Assembly: GCA_030430125.1 (NCBI GenBank)
Contig: JAUIGA010000079.1
Span: 1-10,878 of the forward strand
Origin: Chloroflexia bacterium
GTDB taxonomy: Bacteria > Chloroflexota > Chloroflexia > Thermomicrobiales > UBA6265
Length of the DNA stretch: 10,878 nucleotides
Direction: 5' to 3'
Below the pieces are notes generated by a model. That model saw nothing but the letters and a program-made list of their open reading frames with translations. It made no database searches and had not been told where the DNA came from. Shown in pieces: positions 7,053 to 10,878 of this stretch. Position 1 is the first letter of the stretch; each line of letters begins with the position of its first letter. A program made the translations under genes and the position numbers.

Positions 7053-7667
7053 ATGGACCTGAACCGGTTCGACGCAATCACGAAGCCTTTTGGAAATCGT
7101 TCGCTGTCTCGCCGCCGGGCGCTTGTACACGGTACTGCGGCGATCGCGGCAGGTGCGCTGGCTGGCGTTGGCCGACCGGCCCATGCCCGGGAAGCAACAC
7201 CTACCTCGTTGACCTGGCATCCGTTGACCGGGGTCTGGATGGTGCTTTCATCCGTGGCTTCCCCTGCCATTTTTGGCGCGGATGGTTCGGTGGTGCTGGC
7301 CTTCGCCGCCAGCCCCAGGCAGGCAGGGGCGCAGGGTGTGGAGCTCGCCAGCCCGGCCCTCGGGACCTGGACACCCACGGGCGAGCGGAGCGGCCGCTTC
7401 ACGGTCGTCCAGGTGCTCTCCGACGCGGACGGTGCCTACCGCGGCACCGTGACCATCGATGGCGGCCGGCCGATGGTGAGCGAGGACGGCCAAACCTTCA
7501 CTGACGATCGGTCCGATTTGACGGTGACGGTTCGTGACGCGGCGAACGCCGTGGTGGCGACCATCCCACCCGATGGGGACCTGCCGCCCCTCACGGCGAC
7601 TCGCATCGGCGAAGGTTCGCCCGGTTTCCCGAACGGGACGCCGGAACGGGGCACGCCGGTTTCGTAG
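7053..7667 (+). CDS. Tat-exported beta-rich protein of unknown function
   Basis: A 204-residue secreted protein. The N-terminus has a twin-arginine signal: SRRRAL at 19-24, a hydrophobic stretch at about 28-40, and a likely cut after AHA (43-45). It should therefore be exported folded. The mature part is rich in Gly, Thr, Val and Asp and reads as repeated beta strands: LTGVWMVL, an ADGSVVLAF strand, LGTWTPTGERSGRFTVV, YRGTVTIDG and LTVTVRDAANAVVATI. This 'GTW..TG...FT' layout resembles lipocalin-like single-barrel proteins often seen in Chloroflexota and Actinomycetota. That is resemblance only; no catalytic residues are apparent. The Pro/Gly-rich end (about 180-204) looks disordered. ATGs stand at 7050 and 7053; AAGGAG at 7041-7046 is better spaced (6 bases) for 7053. 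The gene appears to be its own transcription unit. Confidence 0.82.
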   Translation: MDLNRFDAITKPFGNRSLSRRRALVHGTAAIAAGALAGVGRPAHAREATPTSLTWHPLTGVWMVLSSVASPAIFGADGSVVLAFAASPRQAGAQGVELASPALGTWTPTGERSGRFTVVQVLSDADGAYRGTVTIDGGRPMVSEDGQTFTDDRSDLTVTVRDAANAVVATIPPDGDLPPLTATRIGEGSPGFPNGTPERGTPVS

Positions 7668-7741
7668 CGACGACGACCAGGGATACAGGCAACCTTGCCG
7701 TTCGGACCGTGCCACTGAGGGGTGTTTCCAATGCAAATGAG

Positions 7742-7762
7742 GTCCGTTGACTTCGCACGGAC
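7742..7762. repeat. Short inverted repeat upstream of the ABM-like gene
   Basis: GTCCGT (7742-7747) and ACGGAC (7757-7762) are exact reverse complements with a 9-base gap. A TTGACT (7747-7752) overlaps it and could be a -35 box, but the hexamer 17 bases later (TGCAAC) is a poor -10. It may be an operator; weakly supported. Confidence 0.25.
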
Positions 7763-7837
7763 ACGCCGATGCAACACGGCCGGCTCGACGATCGCAACGT
7801 CACAAGGTGGGCTGACTCCATGGGAAAGAAGGCGTTC

Positions 7838-8122
7838 ATGCCGGCACTACTGTTTCGCTACAGGGTTGCGGATTTCCCGACCTGGAGAGCGACCTTCGAC
7901 GAGCAGGGGGCCTCGCGCTGGTCGAACGGGTGCCGGGGTGGGCAGGTCTATCGCAATTGCCATGAGCCAAATGAGCTCCTGATCCTCCTCGAATGGGATG
8001 GTCTCGTCCGCGCAAGGCTCTATTCGCAATCTGACGACCTGCTGGAGTCGATGAAGGAAGCGGGAGTGAGCGACAGGCCGGACATATGGCTCCTCGAGCA
8101 CACGGACGACATTGCACGTTGA
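7838..8122 (+). CDS. Antibiotic biosynthesis monooxygenase-like (dimeric alpha/beta barrel) protein
   Basis: Small cytosolic protein of 94 residues from this start. Its pattern is that of the ferredoxin-like dimeric barrel (ABM) family: a first strand PALLFRYRVADFPTWRATFDEQ, a GGQVYRN strand, an EPNELLILLEWD strand, then the helix YSQSDDLLESMKEAGV and the last strand IWLLEH. Members include small oxygenases, cyclases and proteins of unknown role, so no reaction is assigned. The frame is open upstream to an ATG at 7769. The ATG at 7838 is preferred because homologous proteins begin with M-P-x-L-L just before the first strand, and because GAAGG lies 5 bases ahead. An ATG at 7820 with AAGGTGG upstream is the alternative. 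A hairpin starts directly after the stop codon. Confidence 0.8.
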   Translation: MPALLFRYRVADFPTWRATFDEQGASRWSNGCRGGQVYRNCHEPNELLILLEWDGLVRARLYSQSDDLLESMKEAGVSDRPDIWLLEHTDDIAR

Positions 8123-8145
8123 GGGTTCGCCACCTGGCGCAACCC
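8123..8145 (+). terminator. Strong hairpin directly after the ABM-like gene, without a T-run
   Basis: GGGTTCGCCA (8123-8132) pairs with TGGCG and AACCC (8135-8145) over 10 base pairs, with one bulged C at 8140 and a tiny loop. It begins on the first base after the TGA. The position suggests an end-of-transcript structure, or 3' protection, but the lack of a T-tract makes intrinsic termination uncertain. Confidence 0.45.
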
Positions 8146-8171
8146 GGTCGCCAGCGTTGGGAGAGCAAGCG

Positions 8172-8372
8172 ATGAACACAAAGATGCCTATGCCGACCAC
8201 GCCGGTCACGATGATCCGGCTGCCGAACCCGATCGATGCAACCAGCCCGCCACACCTTGTGATGATCTTGGTGGTGCCGGAAGGCGCCTCGGTGATTCTG
8301 CCTGGGGACCGTCCCCACACCGTCGAGGATCTCGACGAGGAGCCAACCTGGGAGGACGCTGAATGCCTCTGA
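8172..8372 (+). CDS. Hypothetical small protein (66 residues)
   Basis: I do not recognise this gene. From the ATG at 8172 it encodes 66 residues: a Met/Pro/Thr-rich start, a hydrophobic strand LVMILVVPEGASVIL in the middle, and an acidic end TVEDLDEEPTWED. Third codon positions are mostly G or C in the second half, as in true genes nearby, and GGGAG at 8159-8163 stands 8 bases before the ATG. No signal peptide or full membrane helix is evident. It lies between the ABM-like gene and the cupin gene. The following 240 bases, up to the cupin, hold no other gene that I can support. Longer minus-strand frames overlap the area but show no family motif. Confidence 0.42.
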   Translation: MNTKMPMPTTPVTMIRLPNPIDATSPPHLVMILVVPEGASVILPGDRPHTVEDLDEEPTWEDAECL

Positions 8373-8612
8373 ACACTGTACCTCTGGCAAAGAGCGGCCA
8401 CGTCATCGCCGCTGTGGCGCGCATGCCTGCATTCGGTGGTGGCGCAACTCTCCTACCGAGCCGGTTCTCGGACCTGGTGTATTCGCCACGACACCGATGC
8501 CCGCTTCTTTGGCAGGGCCGCAGGTATCGTGGTCCTCCCCACCCGGACGCATCGTGTATCACCACATCGAATGCCCAATTCGGACTGACGAATACATCGC
8601 AAGGAGGAACCC

Positions 8613-9161
8613 GTGGCCACCATCACCAAGAGCGATCGGCTGCACGAGCATCGAGCGAAAGGCGAAGGGCGGCACCTGCGCGTGTTGGCTGACATCGTCG
8701 ACATCAAGTTGACCGGCGCGGAGACCAATGGAGCATATGCGCTGGTAGAAACCAGCACCCCACCATCCGGCGGCGCGTCGATGCTGCACACACACCCGCC
8801 CCAGGAGACCTTCATCATTCTGGAAGGCACCTACGAGTTCAAGGGGCTTGGCCCGGATGGCCCATACACCATCCGCGCCGGGTCCGGTGACGTGGTCCAT
8901 ATTGCCGCTGGGGCGCCGCACAGCTATCAGAACGTCGGCGACGCACCGGGTCGCAGCCTGCTGTTGTTCGAGCCGCCGGGTCGGATGCTCGAGTTCTTTG
9001 AGGAGCTTCACCAGGCGGTCACCAATCCCGATCCGCTGACCGCACCGCCGGAGGACTTGCCGAACCTCAAACGCACCCTTGCCATCTTCGATCAGTACGA
9101 CGTGTTCGTCCTCCCGCCTGCTGGTGGGCAGCCGGGGAACGACGCGATCGGCCAGGCATGA
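8613..9161 (+). CDS. Cupin-domain protein (quercetin dioxygenase-like)
   Basis: A 182-residue single-domain cupin, probably a metal-dependent dioxygenase or a related sensor or isomerase of the cytosol. Motif 1 is complete: G-x5-HTHPPQE-x6-G with metal ligands H59, H61 and E65. Motif 2 reads GDVVHIAAGAPHSYQN with the fourth ligand H103; the usual Pro of 'PxG' is Ala98 or Ala99 here, a mild departure. With all three histidines and the glutamate present, metal binding is likely. The C-terminal part (about 120-165, MLEFFEELHQAV...LAIFDQYDVFVLPP) is an extension common in quercetinase-like cupins. The start is a GTG at 8613 with a strong AAGGAGG (8601-8607) 5 bases ahead. The substrate cannot be read from sequence. 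An ABM-like protein and an FAD monooxygenase nearby hint at oxidation of an aromatic or polyketide-like compound. Confidence 0.88.
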   Translation: MATITKSDRLHEHRAKGEGRHLRVLADIVDIKLTGAETNGAYALVETSTPPSGGASMLHTHPPQETFIILEGTYEFKGLGPDGPYTIRAGSGDVVHIAAGAPHSYQNVGDAPGRSLLLFEPPGRMLEFFEELHQAVTNPDPLTAPPEDLPNLKRTLAIFDQYDVFVLPPAGGQPGNDAIGQA

Positions 9162-9458
9162 TGACGCATGAATGAACGTGGGGCACATCTCTGGTTCGGG
9201 ATCGGCGCTGACCCGTTCCCCTGCAGGAGAAGGTGCCCCGCGATCCTCGACCTGCAGCAGCAACGATCGCACTTTCCGAGCCTGTTCCGAGTCAGCTGTG
9301 CGTCGAATATCCTGATGGCGGCCCATCTCGGCCTACGCGGTAGCAAGCTGTCGTTGCATCACTGGAGGCATCAAATCCTCCCGCGTCGGAGCACCCGTGG
9401 TGCCGTCTACACGCCGCTATGTCGAGCGGTGGTTCTCGTCTCTTGAGGGGGATGCGCC
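9162..9458. other. 297-base region without a convincing gene
   Basis: Between the cupin and the membrane-protein gene. A plus-strand frame at 9168-9446 exists, but it is rich in Arg, His, Cys and Ser, has no recognisable motif and has no ribosome site. GGGGCAC (9180-9186) and GTGCCCC (9233-9239) form a 7-base inverted repeat with a 46-base gap, a possible weak RNA structure past the cupin stop. Nothing else is seen. Confidence 0.5.
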
Positions 9459-9833
9459 ATGGAACTGACTCTCCCGGTGGTTGCCGGTGCGACATCGACC
9501 ATCATTTTTGGTCTCAGCGCGCTGCCAATGCTTAGGAAGGCATATCAGACGAGAGACTTGCGTTCATATAGCCTCGGTAACATCGTGCTGAGCAACACCG
9601 GCAACGCGATTCATTCCGTCTATGTCTTCCACTTGCCACCCGGTCCCATCTGGTTGCTGCACTCGTTCTACCTGGTTGCGAGTGGGCTCATGCTCGCCTG
9701 GTATCTCCGGTACGAGTGGCGGCCAGGTGTCACCCGCTGGCGTTCGCCCCGCCGGTCTGCCCTGATCGCGTCGATGACCACTCGCGTTTCCTGTTTGCAG
9801 GCAGGGGTATCGGGGTCGCGCAACCACAAGTGA
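9459..9833 (+). CDS. SemiSWEET/PQ-loop-like small membrane protein
   Basis: A 124-residue integral membrane protein with three predicted helices, at about 6-24, 39-57 and 63-83. This is the triple-helix unit of SemiSWEET sugar transporters, which work as dimers. After helix 1 comes LPMLRKAYQTRDLRSYSLGN, which fits the PQ-loop pattern of helix end, basic stretch and 'S.S/G' turn. The hallmark Gln is Met24 here, so the motif is PM, not PQ. Asn46, Asn49 and His52 line helix 2, and helix 3 carries PIWLLHSFYLV. The basic tail from residue 84 is longer than usual (families end near 85-100). GAGGGGG (9445-9451) lies 7 bases before the ATG. The stop codon overlaps by one base a possible ATG of the next gene, so the two may be translated together. 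Transport of a sugar or other small molecule is inference. Confidence 0.78.
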   Translation: MELTLPVVAGATSTIIFGLSALPMLRKAYQTRDLRSYSLGNIVLSNTGNAIHSVYVFHLPPGPIWLLHSFYLVASGLMLAWYLRYEWRPGVTRWRSPRRSALIASMTTRVSCLQAGVSGSRNHK

Positions 9834-9850
9834 TGAAAGCGAGGGTGGAT

Positions 9851-10878
9851 ATGTACCAGGGAATTGGTCATCAGGCCCGTCTGACGTCGCAACCTCGTGG
9901 CAGGATTCACATAATCGGAGCAGGCCCGGTTGGATTGTTGTTTGCCGCCTTGCTTCAGGCCCCAGACGGACCCCCTGTGCGCCTGTATGAACGGCGCACA
10001 GAGTACACGCGAACCCGAATGGTGCGCCTGGCAACGTATCTGGTTGCGGAAACGATAGAGGACTATCACTCGGACAATGTTGATGAGGAGGGTGTCGTAG
10101 CCATTTTCGAGAGAGAAGAGGTCGAAGCGGCGCTGGCGTACCGCCAATCGATATCGCCCGCGCTCATTGGGTTGCTCCAACAATGGACTCTCGGGTTTTG
10201 CCCGCTGAACGCGATCGAGCAAGCACTGAGCTCGTTCCTGGAATCGCATCAGGACAGCAATGTGGAACGGGCCGGGGGCATCGTGACGGCGGAAGCGGCA
10301 ATGGAGATGCTTGAACCCGGCGACCTGTTGGTTGACTGTTCGGGCAGCCATTCGGTGATGCGGGACTATCTTGTTGCGAACCCAAATGGCGATGTTGATA
10401 GCAGGAACACCCAGAGATTCCGGCTTGAGTATGCACTGGTTGTTACATTTCTCTACGGTCAGCAGTACGAATGCAATGAATATTGCAAGTACTACAAGAA
10501 TGTCGAGAACTCCCGCTTCAAGTTCATTCCCGCAGTTCACCGCACGTACTACGATGGAGCTATCAGCCACGTTACCGGCATTATCACCATCAGTGAAGAA
10601 ATCTACCAGCAGATGCCATCCAGATTCGATGGTGAGTGGCTGAGGAGCAACTTTCCCGATCTCGCTCGATCCATGGACCGTTTCATTGACAAAGTCAAAG
10701 AGGAAACCAATGGCGAGATCCTGGGCGACCTGTCGATAGTACGGATTCCACTTGACCTCTACCGTGCCCGCAACTGGACAAGTCTCCAGTGTCACAGCAT
10801 GGTTGGCCATCCGCTCGCGAGGAAACCGGCCCTTCTCCTCGGCGACTCAGCCGTCGGATCACCCTACTTCCAGTCAAT
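9851..10878 (+). CDS. Group A FAD-dependent monooxygenase, 5' part (cut by window end)
   Basis: The first 342 codons of a flavoprotein oxidoreductase; the frame is still open at the last base. IHIIGAGPVGLLFAAL has the GxGxxG FAD-binding fingerprint (G23, G25, G28). The acidic residue that ends the second strand is E47 in VRLYERR. DLLVDCSGSHSVMR (158-171) is the 'DG'-type motif of the PHBH/group A hydroxylases, with Cys-Ser-Gly in place of the usual Ala-Asp-Gly. ALLLGDSAVGSPYFQS near the end is the GD motif that contacts the FAD ribityl, so little more than the C-terminal helices should be missing. These enzymes hydroxylate small, often aromatic, molecules with NAD(P)H and O2. GAGGG (9841-9845) supports the ATG at 9851; an in-frame ATG at 9833 overlaps the preceding stop (TGATG) and could be used by coupling. 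The gene is less GC-rich than the others: 22 of 60 bases at 10441-10500. Confidence 0.85.
   Translation, partial: MYQGIGHQARLTSQPRGRIHIIGAGPVGLLFAALLQAPDGPPVRLYERRTEYTRTRMVRLATYLVAETIEDYHSDNVDEEGVVAIFEREEVEAALAYRQSISPALIGLLQQWTLGFCPLNAIEQALSSFLESHQDSNVERAGGIVTAEAAMEMLEPGDLLVDCSGSHSVMRDYLVANPNGDVDSRNTQRFRLEYALVVTFLYGQQYECNEYCKYYKNVENSRFKFIPAVHRTYYDGAISHVTGIITISEEIYQQMPSRFDGEWLRSNFPDLARSMDRFIDKVKEETNGEILGDLSIVRIPLDLYRARNWTSLQCHSMVGHPLARKPALLLGDSAVGSPYFQS

Noticed and set aside
8363..8692. Plus-strand frame of 109 codons before and into the cupin gene
   Set aside because: It overlaps the cupin start by 80 bases in another frame, is of low-complexity Arg/Ser/His composition and has no motif.
9190..9215. 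GGTTCGGGATC resembling a tRNA T-loop
   Set aside because: No acceptor, D or anticodon stems could be built around it.
8559..9326. 255-codon minus-strand open frame
   Set aside because: It is antisense to the cupin gene, which has all metal ligands and a strong ribosome site.
9668..10810. 380-codon minus-strand open frame at the right end
   Set aside because: It overlaps the flavoenzyme, whose FAD-binding and GD motifs are clear on the plus strand. The minus-strand product shows no motif.

Overview
The window is GC-rich bacterial DNA with genes packed on the + strand and high GC at third codon positions. I infer the phylum Chloroflexota, probably near Thermomicrobiales. The reasons are the large ATPase-TPR-LuxR regulator of the 'LTSFVGRE' type, which is abundant there, and a Tat-exported small protein with an N-terminus of the 'MDxxRFDxxT...SRRRAL' kind. 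No rRNA, tRNA, CRISPR array, transposase or phage gene was seen, so this placement rests on protein resemblance only.

Left part (1-3501), metabolic genes: an M17 leucyl aminopeptidase that runs from the window edge, an aldehyde dehydrogenase resembling alpha-ketoglutaric semialdehyde dehydrogenases, and an OsmC-type peroxiredoxin 49 bases after it. The last two look like one transcription unit for oxidising a reactive aldehyde and detoxifying peroxide. A 357-base gap follows. It holds a near-perfect 34-base palindrome and an extended -10 promoter.

Middle part (3859-7667): an 816-residue regulator with a STAND/NB-ARC-like ATPase, TPR repeats and a C-terminal LuxR helix-turn-helix. After it lies the most unusual stretch of the window. 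The last 51 coding bases of the regulator and about 20 bases past its stop recur 531 bases downstream, in the same frame, as the tail of a small exported ORF. That ORF starts with a signal peptide and a thrombospondin type-3-like calcium-binding motif that a 2-base frameshift breaks. A second repeated block, with an identical 16-mer, lies about 65 bases before this ORF and about 40 bases before the next gene, a Tat-exported beta-rich protein. This looks like an old tandem duplication or recombination scar that left one broken gene and two copies of the same upstream region. A clear intrinsic terminator lies between them.

Right part (7838-10878): a small dimeric alpha/beta-barrel (antibiotic biosynthesis monooxygenase-like) protein, a possible 66-residue protein, a quercetinase-like cupin, a three-helix SemiSWEET/PQ-loop-like membrane protein, and the first 342 codons of a group A FAD-dependent monooxygenase cut by the window end. 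The monooxygenase gene is less GC-rich than its neighbours and may have come by transfer. The mix suggests small-molecule oxidation, but no named pathway can be assigned. I did not find a convincing new defence or mobile system. The duplicated and frameshifted region at 6256-7012 is the part most worth checking.
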